Shown piece by piece: positions 10,294-21,990 of a DNA stretch of 64,000 bases. Each line of letters opens with the position of its first letter. Position 1 is the first letter of the stretch. The notes under the pieces were generated by a model, which worked only from the letters and a program-made list of their open reading frames with translations, was not told the origin of the DNA and made no database searches. Origin of the DNA: Abelmoschus esculentus (lineage: Eukaryota; Streptophyta; Magnoliopsida; Malvales; Malvaceae); contig JAUCBN010000005.1 of assembly GCA_035048815.1 (NCBI GenBank), forward strand, positions 18,502,517-18,566,516, in the 5' to 3' direction. The translations under genes were made by a program, and so were the position numbers.

Positions 10294-11613
10294 CATAGGA
10301 GGAAATGAGGTTCTCTTCGTTCATGATCCTAAGATATTGATGATGGTGAACAGTGAGGCATCGAGCCTTTCGTTCGTCGGATTCGATTTCATCATGCTTT
10401 ATTACTACTTCTTCAAATCGCACACCCCAGTTTGATTCAAGGATAAATACAAAGGAGAAAGAAAATAAAAGTGAGTGTGACCCCAAGCCTTAACGGAGAA
10501 CTTGAACAAGAAAAAGTCTTGGATTTTATTCGACTGCTCTCTGCCAACACATTTAGGCTACTGTCAAGGCTCCTGGGTAAGCTTTATATTTTGTTTTACA
10601 TTCATGCAAATGGTTGTTTTGGGTCACCACGAGGTCTGGCAATTGTGTAGATTTATATTTTTAAAATGTAGTGCATTTTGACTCCTCTGACCTTTAATTT
10701 ATGCTTTAATTATTTGTTTTATTTGTATGCATGCTTTTGAACCCATGTCGTATATTTATTTAGGACAACATTTAATTTACACGTAGTTAATCAAATTCGA
10801 GCCTTTTAGGATTAGTCATTTTAATAAAATAATTAATTAATTAGGGAGATAATTTAGTAACATAGCATTTGAATCTTATGTCTCGAATACACTAAAGAGG
10901 TTGGTGTTTCGACGTACCATGATGCTAACCTAGAGAGTGTACCTTGGCATCGAATTCACGTGTTATTTAAACCTAGAATTTTGACAAAATAACTTAGGTT
11001 TAGAATTAAATAAAATGGATAGGTAAGTAACTAGTAACACTAGTAACTTAGGTCTTAAACACTTAAAGCAATGGAGTATTTTTAGGAATAGAACTTAAAA
11101 TGAACAAGATAAAAATGGTCATGCATTTTGCTTCAGCCTTTTGAGGCAGAAGTTACATTCCTTTAAATTTGGGTGAGGTTTCCTATCTAGAGGACGTCTC
11201 GTACAACTCAAGTTTAAAGGTGGTGTAACTTCTAAATCAAAAGGATATCCAAAATTCAAATAATGTTCAATTAACAATGGAAAATTAAATTAATATCTAT
11301 CTTCAAAGTGTCAATGCCACGTAAATTTTTCCAAAGTACCAATTCTTTGGGCGTTTACAAGGGTCGTCCTTGCACGTAACCGACTCCCGAACCTAATATT
11401 TTTTAAATGAATCTCTAGTTTATTTTATGGTGTCTGGCCTACCTAAGTGGCCGGTGGCGACTCCAAGTCATTTTTTTTTCAAAAATTAAATTATATATTT
11501 TGAATAAAATTTAGTTTTTTTTTCAAGATTGAAATTGATAATTCATATCTTTTCCAAAATCAATGGCCAAGCTATTTTCCCCTAAAAATTGCATTTTTAA
11601 AGAGGTTGCGACA
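10294..11613 (+). other. Non-coding distal part of 5' LTR
   Basis: No gene. A short segment at about 10,480-10,580 (LNGELEQEKVLDFIRLLSAN, then LLSRLLG directly before GTAAGC) looks like an exon end followed by a splice donor and may be a fourth captured piece. The rest is AT-rich LTR sequence ending in Tat-like terminal text. Confidence 0.5.
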
Positions 11614-11616
11614 GCT

Positions 11617-11635
11617 TGGCGACTCCGCTGGGGAC
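11617..11635 (+). promoter_or_regulatory. Primer-binding site, tRNA-Arg type
   Basis: TGGCGACTCCGCTGGGGAC begins three bases after the 5' LTR. It matches, with one difference expected from memory, the complement of a plant tRNA-Arg 3' end (CCA tail included), the primer used by Tat/Ogre-group elements. Confidence 0.8.
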
Positions 11636-14600
11636 TTAAAAATTTTATTTTTTGTGAGTCAGGCCTAACTTTTTTCAAATTTTAAGTGGCATTTTGGCAT
11701 TTTGAAGCTAGATATTAATTTAATTTTTTATTGTTAAATGAACATTATTTGAACGGGGATAGGTTTTTACTTTTATGATATATCTTTTCATTCATGCATA
11801 AGCTCTCGACCCGAGCTTTCACCCTTAAGTGGGAGTTAGATATTATCCGACGTGATGCTCTCCAGCTTCGAGTTTCGGATTTTTATCTACTTTCGGTATA
11901 CTAACCTTACGCATCGTGGGGTCTTCACCCCCGTTGTAAGGGACCTATACCACCGAATCAATGTCTTATCGTCGTAGTAGACGATAACGACAGTTCGGGA
12001 ACCCAGTGTCTAGACCAAAAACCCGCATATAGAGTAGAAACCAACCCCTTCTAGAGCCAGACAGGAACCATAAGATAAGGCGGTATGCTGCCGAAATGCC
12101 GCCAAACTTAGGATTTCTCTATTAACATGCTCTCTGGTCATTTTATGCAATTTAGCATGTTCTCTGGTTACTTTTCTTTGCATTTTTAACTGCTATATGG
12201 TTATTTTTCAGACATTTTTTATATTATTTTATCTTTGTATTCACCATACTAACACTTTTTTTGGTGGCGTGTGAGTGGGTTCATATAGCATACATTAGAG
12301 ATATCGATTCATGAGCTATTTGTATAGACAATGGTCATAAACTAAAAGGTTTGATATACAAGTTGGAGACAATATGCCAGGATGGAGCATATTCGAGAAG
12401 ACTCAGCACGCGATCAGATTTGGTGTTCGAGAAGACTCAGTGCAAGATCAGAGTTAATGTTCGGGGAGATCAAGTACCGGTAATACAAGGGTATTTTAGA
12501 AGATTCCAGGCATAGGGTACGTCAACCGCAATTAAGGTATCTTAGTTGTTGTCAGGAGAATGGTTACAACACCAACAACTACGAGATTTTGCTACACCGT
12601 CCCAATAAGTGAAAGGAGTTATACTTATGTTGGGTTCAACAATTATTCAAGCTTCAAGTCGGGTTTAACAATTATTTAAGCTTTAGGTCGGGTTGAATAA
12701 TTATTTAAGCTTCAGGTCAGGTTCAGGTGGCTAAGAGACGAAGATAGTCAGAAAGTGCATATTTGACAGTTTAATTAGGGGCATCCCAAGGAACTATCGA
12801 AGGATGAAGATGGGAAATAGAAGAGAAGTTCAGAAAGTACAACACGGAATGCGAAAAACCAGTTTGCAAGTTTGGAATTGGTGTTTCAAGTAAAGAACAC
12901 GTCAAGAGCCAAGCCGAGATGGTTACTCAGAAGATGCGTAGATAGAGTTGGTGATCAATTTCAGAACCAAGTACAAGAAATGTCAGATATACATGGATTT
13001 TTTTCTGATAAAGCAGAAGACACATCAACGGATTCTACCAAGACAGATGTCGAACCAGATTGAACGAGGTGATCAACCAAGAAGCTCGGGCCAGCTATCT
13101 ATCAACAAATTGTCTTCTCCTTGTATTCGATCCTTTAGTTAGATGAATGTTGTCTAATGACTAGCTTTTCAAATCGATATCTCTTGCATTCATGCATTGC
13201 ATCATTCAAATATTGCATTTTTAGGAGAATAAAAAAACAAAAATATTGCATTTTGTTTTTAAATACTACTTTTAAAGTAGCATTGCATTTTGACAAGCAT
13301 AAATTTGAACATCTTAAGATTAAGAAATTTCAGAAAGTTGTTGAGGATCACTTGGGTAATATGAAAGATCAGATGGTCTCAGAAGCAAACACCAATTTTC
13401 ACATTGTTTGGAGTCTAGGATACCGAGAAAGAAAGACATCCAGATGAAATGCAGATACGAGAGATTGGTATGAAAATTCATCTCACACAAGGGTTCAGTT
13501 TCAAAAGATTCTTTTTGAAAAAAAGAGGAAAAAGAAAGAGAAAAATTCAAAAAGAAGTCAAAAGGAGAAAAACGGCCGAGTTTAATAATTGGGGCGTCTG
13601 TTGAAAATCCAAAAGATCTGAGTTTGAGCTATGAAGGTAGTGTTCGATCATGATGTTAGCAAATTGACAAGACTTCGGGCATTTGTTCACCCCAAACGAT
13701 GTAGGTGGGGCAAATTATGCTGAGTCATGACTTTACTTGTAAAGATCAGACCAGACACGGGGCAACCGAGAGAGAAGATACATTGATACTTCAAAAATCA
13801 AGAATTCAACATTGAAAAGAAGCGAGGGTCTATCTGCCTTTTGGATCATTACGGAGTAATGCCCTGAATCATCCCAGTTGCTTTTGCCCGCAAGCATTGT
13901 AGGTCCTTTGTAAGGGAGGCTATTTCAATCTCTTTTCTTATGATACTTGTTTCATATATGTTTTTTTTTCAAGTGGCAAACATTTCATATTTTTTGACTC
14001 TTTAATTATTTAATTATTTGATTCTTTATTATGGGTTAATTTTTTGATCAGGTCTTGAATATTAATTGTAGGATTGAACTTAAATCAAATTCAGAGATCA
14101 ACTTTGATAATGTGACTCGTTTCTACTTTATGTAGGCCAAAAAGAGAACATTAATGAGTGTTTAGGAAACACGAGGAATCTCGTGCAAATTTTGAGTGGT
14201 TTCCTCTCAAGCATTGTTGACTAAGGTCTTTGAATGAAGTGATAACTCAAATTTTCGTCCAACTGAAGTCTGCTTTTCTTTAAAGATATCCAAGTATGGG
14301 ATGATATTTGGCATTCCTTGATTTTCCTTCTCAAAAAAAGAAAATAAGAAAAATTTTATTTGTTTTCCCCTTTGAGCCTAATGTTATTTTTCTTTCGATT
14401 GAACCCAAATTAAGGATCAAACCTACACTGGGGGCAAAAGAGGATGAAAATGTGTTTTAAAGTGAAATATGCTTGGTTTTGATGCCTTGTGAATCAGTGG
14501 CAGAAAATAAAAGTGAAATACAAAACCAAGAAAAAGAAGCCAAATTCAAATTGTTGGCACAAAAGAAAAAAAAAACAGAAAGTTCAGTGAAATATTTTGA

Positions 14601-15995
14601 TGTGATGAACCACTGGAAAAAGAAGTGGTGAAAAGGAAATGACCTCTAGGGTGAAAACCCAAAAAAGGTCAGCCTAGAGTGATCCGCAAAGAAAAAGAGA
14701 AAAGTATTTCATTAGAGCATGTTCAGATCAGTGCGACAATGATCCTTGATTTTATCACCCTTGAATTATTTGAGCCTATATATTCTTTCTTTGGTAGCCA
14801 TAAACCATAGCCCACATTACAAGCCACAAAAGACCATTTTGACCATATACGTGTATTGGAACAATGAGAGTTAGTCTTCAGAATATATCCCGCTTACCAG
14901 GGTTAACCTTTCTTCAAGGATTTTTAGTCTTCTAATGCTTGATCGAGATCAGAAAAGAGAGAAAATTGGGTATGGTGAGCTAGTGAGAAAAAGAGTGCCA
15001 CCTAAACGGGGTAGAATTAGAAAAATGGGAATGTTTCTCCTGAAAGTCTAATAAATTAGAAAATGGTCACATCAGAGTTGATCTTTGCAAATTTGTTCGA
15101 AGGCTTTGTTGCACTTGGTATTTAAAGGTTTAATTTTTTGTTTGCCATGACAGTCAAAATTTTATAATGTTTTCAAAATATTATTTTGAACATTTTTGCT
15201 TATCGTTTAACAAGCATCTTGCAGATGAATTGATTAGATACAAGAAAAGTAAAGGATTTCATGGATATTACTATGATGTACTAACCCTTTAAGTGCGGAT
15301 AGAGCAGAAGATGACCTTAGTACTCGATTGTTGATGAAGATATGATGAAGAACAGTTAGAGCTCCAAATGTCAAAGTATTTGAGCAAGAGCAACAAAATG
15401 ACCCAAGTAAACTTGGGGCAAAGAGAGAACATTGACCATTATTTGGGGTAAAATATAGCCGGATCAATTCACCAACGTGTGGAAATTATTACAATCAGAA
15501 TGAAAAAACAGGGCAATTATGCTCAAGTTTGAGAGGGGCAATGCTACCAAAGTGTGTCTCATACTATTATGAGAAACTCAAAAACCGAAGCAATGGAAGT
15601 GATGAATTCTTTCAGAGCGGACTGAGAATAAAAGAGAAAAGATCACGAGAACAAGCGTCATTGAGATTGTGACAGACTTCATTTGTTGAAAAAAGAGACA
15701 AAGCAAGAAAAGAAAGAATAAATCTAAAGTGAAAACCTGAAAAGGCGCTTTAGAGCAAAAAGCGAAAACTTTGAAAATTGAACCTGAGTTTGAGATGAAT
15801 TCTCATATCAGTTAAAGAAAATATGTCGGGAGATAAAGCAAGAAATTATGAGCTTTCCCTGAAGCTGAAAGTTTGCCCAAGTGGCCTCAATTAAACATTC
15901 ATGCATCATAATAGAAATATTTGCATTTAGAAGCATGCTAACCATGCATGATACTTCTGTTAAACAGGATTTAGAGAAATCAACAACAATGAACA

Positions 15996-16320
15996 TTATC
16001 GGCAGCCTTTTGGCGTGAGTCTAGAAAGAAGTGGTATAGCGTGAGGAATTTCTAAGTGAGAAGAACAGTCTCAAGATTCATCACTTACATCTGAAGAATT
16101 TCTAAGTGAGAAGAACAGCTTCAGACTCCATTATTAAATATTATCGGCGGCCTTTTGGCGTGAGTCCAGAAAGAAGTGGTGTAACGCGAGAAATTTCTAA
16201 GTAAGAAGAACAGCCTCAAGATTTATCACTTATGTCTGAAGAATTTCTAAGTGAGAAGAAAAGCTTCAGACTCTTCAGTGGAGATAGAGAATTTCGTACT
16301 GAGAAGAACAGCTCCATATT
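15996..16320. repeat. Tandem repeat, 145-base period
   Basis: Two copies begin TTATCGGC at 15,996 and 16,141 and read CCTTTTGGCGTGAGTC, AGAAAGAAGTGGT, then AATTTCTAAGTGAGAAGAAC twice per unit. The inner word AATTTCTAAGTGAGAAGAA recurs up to about 16,310 and again near 16,681. Confidence 0.8.
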
Positions 16321-16324
16321 CCAC

Positions 16325-16675
16325 TATTAAATCCTCCGGGTCATCAGTAAGTCCTCCGGGCATGATGTTAAATCCTTCGGGTCATTAGTAAGTCCTCCGG
16401 GCATGATGTCAAGTCCTCCGGGCCATCACCTTCGGGAGTGATGATATCATTTGCACAATCTAGGAGGCAATACGATCCTAAATCCTTCAGGTTATCATTA
16501 AGTCCTCCGGGCATGATGTTAAGTCCTCCGGGCCATCACCTTCGGGAGTGATGATATCGTTTGCACAATCAAGGAGGCAATACGATCCTAAATCCTCCGG
16601 GTCATCAGTAAGTCCTCCGGGCATGATGTTAAATCCTCCGGGTCATCAGTAAGTCCTTCGGGCATGATGTTAAGT
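16325..16675. repeat. CTCCGGG minisatellite with higher-order units
   Basis: Monomers of about 20 bases alternate: AATCCTCCGGGTCATCAGT and AAGTCCTCCGGGCATGATGTT. These are joined into a larger unit with CATCACCTTCGGGAGTGATGATATC, TTTGCACAATC and AGGAGGCAATACGATCC, repeated twice. GC content stands out from surrounding DNA. Such arrays before the purine tract are known from Tat/Ogre elements. Confidence 0.85.
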
Positions 16676-16770
16676 TTGAACAATTTCTAAGTGAGAAGAA
16701 CAACTTCAAGCTTCAGGGTTTACAGAATTCGTGTTTCTCAGTCTTTGCCCATCTCCTGCTCTGCAGCATT

Positions 16771-16787
16771 GAGCAAAGAGGGGTATC
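16771..16787 (+). promoter_or_regulatory. Polypurine tract of the LARD
   Basis: GAGCAAAGAGGGGTATC sits directly before the TGTCATCACG start of the 3' LTR, in the position and orientation expected for plus-strand priming of a plus-strand element. Confidence 0.7.
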
Positions 16788-17263
16788 TGTCATCACGAAT
16801 TTTCTTTTTAAAATAATAAAAAAATAATAATAATAAATAATAACTGAAAATTAAAAAAAATGAAAAAGCAGAAAATGGGTTGAGGGAGTGTTTCGGTTGT
16901 TGAGAGAGATTTAAGGGATTGAGGGGTGGAGGAGATTTCCATCTTTGGTTTCCTAAGACTCCACATAGAAGGGGAGATCCATAATGCAACCGTTAAAGCC
17001 GCAAAATATTTGGGGCGAGTCTGCATACGTGCGGATATAAAATTTGTGGATGCTTCAGCAATGGGGGGGAAAAAGGAAGGGGTTGAACAGGGGATGTTTT
17101 GGTTCTGAGGAAAAGGAGGTTCCACCCACTGCTTCGTGTTTCCTTCACCTACCCACTCCTTGTTTCTTCTTTTGACCAACACATGTTTTCTCCTCCTAAT
17201 CTTTCCCCTGCCATTGCAAAACAATACAAAATCAAACCCCATCATTTTCTTTTCTTCTCATCC

Positions 17264-17885
17264 ATGGCCTGCACCAAAAACGCCTTCTCTCTTTCTCTAT
17301 CTTCCAAGTCCAACAACAATTTGCCACCCGACTCCAACCCCAAACTTAATCAGCAACCAAATGTCACCCTCCGCCATTCCAGTTTCGGTGAGATGAATCC
17401 GCGAAGACTTGCTATCTCCAGGACCAGTCAACTCTGTCGCAGGGTTTTCGCAAATGCAACTCAGGTGATGGATCAGTCAGTTGGTGAAAAGAGTTCCGTA
17501 GACCCCACAATTATTGACGTGGATTTGGGTAATCGGAGCTACCCCATCTACATCGGGTCTGGATTGCTTGATTAACATGAGCTCTTTCAAAAGCATGTTC
17601 ATGGGAAGAAAGTTCTCGTGGTGACTAACACGAAGATTGCCCCTTTATATTTGGATAAAGTCGTTGATGCATTAACAAGGGGAAACCCAAATATTTCCGT
17701 TGAAGATGTGATTTTACCTGATGGAAACAAGTACGAAAACATGGAGACTCTCATGAAAGTTTTCGACAAGGCCATCGAGTCCCGACTGGACATGAGATGT
17801 GTGTTTGTTGCTCTTGGAGGCGGGTGCTTCTTGGCAGAGGGGGTCGACTTTATTCCCATCATTAAGCAGGCACAGCTCGATCTCC
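17264..17885 (+). pseudogene. Captured 3-dehydroquinate synthase fragment, copy 2
   Basis: Same content as the copy at 8,819. Here the codon at the private stop of copy 1 is CGA (NPRRLAISRTSQLCRR), so the N-terminal frame is open from MACTKNAF to SGLLD, where the TAA shared by both copies stands at 17,573. The segment from MVTNTKIAPLYL at 17,618 continues in the same frame. The NAD-region motif FVALGGG is kept; the catalytic half is absent. Confidence 0.82.
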
Positions 17886-18049
17886 AGGAAATTCAAATCA
17901 TGCTCAGTTCCAAGCATGGGGATCCATCAAGGATTAAGGATAAGAACACGACAACAAGGAGGCAACTAGGCATTATTAATGTTGTTTCCTTCATTCAGCA
18001 GTGCAATCCCTCTTCCAAAAGCAGCAGCTTCAACTTCATAGCACCGGAA

Positions 18050-18308
18050 ATAGGTATCGACTTGGTCGCCGGCGGAAAGAGCAAGAAGACGAAAAGAACG
18101 ACTCCTAAGTCCGATGATATATACCTCAAGCTCCTCGTCAAGCTTTACCGATTTCTGATTGGTTCAGTTCATGAAGGGCAAGGAAGATAAGATTGCAGTT
18201 GTAGTTGGGACTGTCACCGATAACATTCGGGTGAATGGAGTTCTAGCTCTGAAGGTTACTGCACTAAGGTTCACTGAGACTGCGAGGGCAAGGGTCGAGA
18301 AGGCTGGC
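18050..18308 (+). pseudogene. Captured 60S ribosomal protein L18 fragment, copy 2
   Basis: As copy 1, but the start codon is ATA instead of ATG (18,050-18,052), followed by GIDLVAGGKSKKTKRTTPKS and DDIYLKLLVKLYRFL. The second block, MKGKEDKIAVVVGTVT to RARVEKAG, is in another frame after the same internal loss of about 30 codons. Several residues here (DDIYLKL, KLYRFL) match the usual family sequence better than copy 1, so copy 1 has drifted further at those sites. Confidence 0.82.
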
Positions 18309-18738
18309 GTGGAATATCATGATCCGAAAAGAACAATTTTGTAAGAAAAATCCGTATGGTTGCAACCCTCACAGCCTTATGCATTATCATGCTTAACCAA
18401 TCCCCAACATTTGGTACTCCAAGTCAGTTTTCCAAACATGAAGAAGGTGTAACTCATGTTCTTGTAACCGGTGCTGCTGGCTATATTGGTTCACATGCTG
18501 CTTTACGTCTTCTTAGGGAGTTATACCGTGTAACCATTGTGGACAATCTTTCACGTGGAAACATAGGTGCAATCAAGTTTCTACAAGACTTATTTCCAAA
18601 ACCCCAAAGGCTTCAATTCATTTATGCTGATCTTGGCGATGCAAAAGCTGTAAATAAAATATTTTCAGAAAATGCATTTGATGACGTAATGCACTTTGCG
18701 GTTGTGGCATATGTTGGGGAAAGTACAATGGATCCTTT
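18309..18738 (+). pseudogene. Captured UDP-arabinose 4-epimerase N-terminal fragment, copy 2
   Basis: Same limits as copy 1. From ATG 18,356 the anchor MVATLTALCIIMLNQSPTF and the NAD site GAAGYIGSHAALRL are open, ending again in the unrelated tail after STMDPF. A stop (TAA, 18,342) separates the EYHDPKR part from the anchor part. Confidence 0.82.
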
Positions 18739-20058
18739 CAAAGGAGGAAATGAGGTGTTCTTCGTTCATGATCCTAAGATATTGATGATGGTGAACAGTG
18801 AGGCATTGAGCCTTTCGTTCATCGGATTCGATTTCATCGTGCTTTATTACTACCTCTTCAAATCGCACACCCCAGTTTGATTCAAGGATAAATACAAAGG
18901 AGAAAGAAAATAAAAGTGAGTGTGACCCTAAGCCTTAACGGAGAACTTGAACAAGAAGAAGTCTTGGATTTTATTCGACTGCTCTCTGCCAACACATTTA
19001 GGCTACTGTCAAGGCTCCTGGGTAAGCTTTATATTTTGTTTTACATTCATGCAAATGGTTGTTTTGGGTCACCACGAGGTCTGGCAATTGTGTAGATTTA
19101 TATTTTTAAAATGTAGTGCATTTTGACTCCTCTGACCTTTAATTTATGCTTTAATTATTTGTTTTATTTGTATGCATGCTTTTGAACCCATGTCGTATAT
19201 TTATTTAGGACAATATTTAATTTACACGTAGTTAATCAAATTCGAGCCTTTTAGGATTAGTCACTTTAATAAAATAATTAATTAATTAGGGAGATAATTT
19301 AGTAACATAGCATTTGAATCTTATGTTTCGGATACACTAAAGAGGTTGGTGTTTCGACGTACCATGATGCTAACTTAGAGAGTGTACCTTGGCATCGAAT
19401 TCACGTGTTATTTAAACCTAGAATTTTGACAAAATAACTTAGGTTTAGAATTAAATAAAATGGATAGGTAATTAACTAGTAACACTAGTAACTTAGGTCT
19501 TAAACACTTAAAGCAATGGAGCATTTTTAGGAATAGAACTTAAAATGAACAAGATAAAAATGGTCATGCATTTTGCTTCAGCCTTTTGAGGCGGAAGTTA
19601 CATTCCTTTAAATTTGGGTGAGGTTTCCTATCTAGAGGACGTCTCGTACAACTCAAGTTTAAAGGTGGTGTAACTTCTAAATCAAAAGGATATCCAAAAT
19701 TCAAATAATGTTCAATTAAAAATGGAAAATTAAATTAATATTTATCTTCAAAGTGTCAATGCCACGTAAATTTTTCCAAGGTACCAATTTTTTGGGCGTT
19801 TGCAAGGGTCGTCCTTGCACGTAACCGACTCCCGAACCCAATATTTTTTAAATGAATCTCTGGTTTATTTTATGGTGTCTGGCCTACCTAAGTGACCGGT
19901 GGCGACTCCAAGTCATTTTTTTTCAAAAATTAAATTATATATTTTGAATAAAATTTAGGGTTTTTTTCAAGATTGAAATTGATAATTCATATCTTTTCCA
20001 AAATCAATGGCCAAGCTATTTTTCCCCTAAAAATCGCGTTTTTAAAGAGGTCGCGACA
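18739..20058 (+). other. Non-coding distal part of 3' LTR
   Basis: Counterpart of 10,294-11,613; includes the same possible exon end with GTAAGC donor near 19,022 and the Tat-like terminal text. Nothing further seen. Confidence 0.5.
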
Positions 20059-20063
20059 GTAAC
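20059..20063. repeat. Right target-site duplication of the LARD
   Basis: GTAAC, paired with GTAAT at 8,313-8,317. Confidence 0.75.
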
Positions 20064-21244
20064 ACTAGGTGAACAATCTTTCATCCGAAATCTTTCCAAA
20101 ACTTTATTGATATAGGTTTCTTGAGATAGACCTAAGATACCTTTATGTCTATCAAGATGAATCTTAATGTCAGTGACATAAGATGCATCACACATATCTT
20201 TCATATCAAAATTTTTAGAAAGAAATTGTTTCACCTCATGTAGCATATTCCTGACATTCGTTGCAAGTAAAATGTCATCCACATATAGGATAAGGAAACA
20301 AATCTTACTTCCACTGATCTTCTGGTATATACATTGATCCATAATATTCTCAACAAAACCAAATGAAAAGATAACTTCATGGAATTTTAAATACCACTGT
20401 CGGGAGACTTGTTTCAATCCATATATAGATTTCTTTAACTTGCAAATTAAATTTTCACCATCACTAGAGGAAAAACCTTCAGGTTGTTTCATGTTACCTC
20501 TTTCTCTAGATCACCATTAAGAAAGACAGTTTTCATATCTATATGTTGTAACACAAGGTCAAATTGAGCTACTAATGTTAACACAATGCGTAAGGAATCT
20601 TTCTTAGATACTAGACGAAACGTCTCAGTGTAATCGATTCCTTCTTGCTGAGTGAATCCTTTAGCAACGAGTATTGCTTTATATCTTTCTATGTTGCCTT
20701 TTGTTTCTCTTTTTATTTTGAAGACCCATTTACATCCAATGGCTTTTACACCATTAGGAAATGGTACAAGATCCCAAACTTCGTTTCTCTTCATAGAATT
20801 CATCTCATCCTTCATAGCATCATACCATAATTTTGATTCATTACAGCTCATGGCACTTGAAAATGACTCAGGGTCATTTTCAACTCCAATATTATAGTTA
20901 GATTCTTGTAAATACACAAAATAGTCACTAGAAATTGATGTTTTTCTTTCTCTAATAGATTTTCTTAATGTTGAACCAACATTCTCTTGTGGATCATGTT
21001 GTTCAACTTGTTGTTCAATAATTTCTGGATTTTCTTGAACAACTTGATCTATTGGAGTGTTTTCAACAGCTTGTGGAACTTCATTTATTGATTGTTCAAC
21101 ACTCAATTGAGCTTGATGGGTGTTATATATGATAATCAATCTCTCACTTGAAGTGGATGGTTGATTTATGGGTATTGAATCCCAATACAGATCACTCCCA
21201 CTGATTGAGTCATTCTCAAGAAATTTTATATTTATTGATTCCAC
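20064..21244 (-). pseudogene. Copia reverse transcriptase fragment
   Basis: Minus strand. The N-terminal part has WYDAMKDEMNSMKRNEVWDL, GCKWVFKIKRETKGNIERYK, KGFTQQEGIDYTETF and HIDMKTVFLNGDLE (first catalytic Asp). A one-base loss near 20,490 shifts to MKQPEGFSSSDGENLICKLK, KKSIYGLKQVSRQWYLKFHE and the catalytic YVDD in LILYVDDILLATN. It is cut after DCSPSV at 20,064 by the Ty3-like element and continues at 8,312. Dead because of the frameshift and the insertion. Confidence 0.9.
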
Positions 21245-21379
21245 AATTCTAGTGCTATTAGATGGATAATAGAATATGTAACCTTTGGACTTTTCGTCAT
21301 ATCCAATAAAATATCCACTAATAGTCCTTAGGTCGAATTTATTTTCTTGTGGGTTATAAATTCTTACTTTATACGGGCA

Positions 21380-21990
21380 TCCCCATACGCGTATATGTCA
21401 CAAACTCAGTTTCCAACCTTTGAATAACTTAAAAGGTGTCGTGAGACAATCTTGGTTGAGACCCGGTTTAATCTATACACACATCCGTCTTGAGAGCTTC
21501 AACCCATAAAGACTTAGGTAGCTTAGAGCTACTAAGCATACTTCTCACCATGTCCATTAAAGTTCGATTTCTTCTTTCTGCAACATCATTCTAATCAAGC
21601 GAGCCTGGAATAGTATATTGGTCAACTATATCGTTGTCTTGAAGAAATTTCACAAATGGACCATGTGCTTCTCCATCTTCTGTGTATCTACCATAATACT
21701 CACCACCTCTATCTGTTCTCACAATTTTTATTTGCTTACCGCATTCTTTCTCTACTTCAGCCTTGAAAACCTTAAAGGCTTCTAACGCTTCACTTTTATG
21801 ATGAAGCATGTAGAGATACATGTATAGTGAGTAATCATCTATGAAAGTGATGAAGTATTTCTGACCTTGCACATCCATATATGGGCAACAAATATCATAA
21901 TGGATGATTTTCAATATGGTCGAACTCCTCTTGGCATCTTTCTTTGACTTGTTAGTCTGCTTACCCTTAATACAGTCTACACAAGCAATC
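21380..21990 (-). pseudogene. Copia integrase core fragment
   Basis: Minus strand: CIDCIKGKQT, then KIIHYDICCPYMDVQGQKYF (first catalytic Asp), FITFIDDYSLYMYLY, IVRTDRGGEYYGRYT (second Asp) and, after an in-frame TAG where a Gln codon is expected (21,593), AERRNRTLMDMVRSM with the catalytic Glu. The DDE triad can be traced but the frame is broken. The first zinc-binding part and all upstream gag-protease sequence are missing. Confidence 0.88.

Larger units (their letters stand above)
8318..11613 (+). mobile_element. 5' LTR of the LARD, with captured genes
   Basis: Begins TGTAATCACAAATTTTC and ends GAGGTTGCGACA. Holds a run of AT-rich sequence, then a TC-rich stretch that looks like the 5' UTR of the captured dehydroquinate synthase, the three gene fragments (8,819 to about 10,293), and about 1.3 kb of non-coding LTR sequence ending with the Tat-like terminal text. 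It aligns base for base with 16,788-20,058. Confidence 0.88.
11636..16770 (+). other. LARD internal region, no retroviral genes
   Basis: About 5.1 kb between primer site and purine tract. All six frames are short; none shows gag zinc knuckle, DTG/DSG protease, YVDD/FVDD polymerase or integrase motifs. It holds AG-rich text (for example 12,370-13,050 and 14,500-15,800) and 3' tandem arrays listed separately. It may carry packaging and priming signals only. Confidence 0.75.
8318..20058 (+). mobile_element. Non-autonomous Ty3/Tat-like element (LARD) carrying host gene fragments
   Basis: An 11.7 kb element with LTRs of 3,296 and 3,271 bases, TG...CA ends, a 5-bp target duplication, a tRNA-Arg type primer site after the left LTR and a purine tract before the right LTR. 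The internal 5.2 kb has no gag, protease, reverse transcriptase or integrase, which matches large retrotransposon derivatives moved in trans by autonomous relatives. LTR text such as ACCGACTCCCGAACC followed by GGTGGCGACTCC, together with the Arg primer site, points to the Tat/Ogre group. Both LTRs hold the same chain of three host gene fragments, which is highly unusual because captured genes usually lie internally. Confidence 0.88.
16788..20058 (+). mobile_element. 3' LTR of the LARD, with captured genes
   Basis: Begins TGTCATCACGAATTTTC and ends GAGGTCGCGACA. It is collinear with the 5' LTR; I counted seven substitutions across the roughly 310 bases from 17,264 to 17,575, so the insertion is fairly recent compared with the decayed copia host. 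Confidence 0.88.

Noticed and set aside
12872..13550. Short frames in the LARD interior
   Set aside because: No gag or pol motifs; lengths are as expected by chance in AG-rich DNA.
16325..16675. CRISPR-like array
   Set aside because: The repeats are contiguous monomers without unique spacers, in a plant retroelement.
8318..20058. Tandem segmental duplication of a DHQS/L18/epimerase locus
   Set aside because: The two copies have TG...CA ends, a primer site after the first, a purine tract before the second and a 5-bp target duplication within a copia gene; this is an LTR pair.
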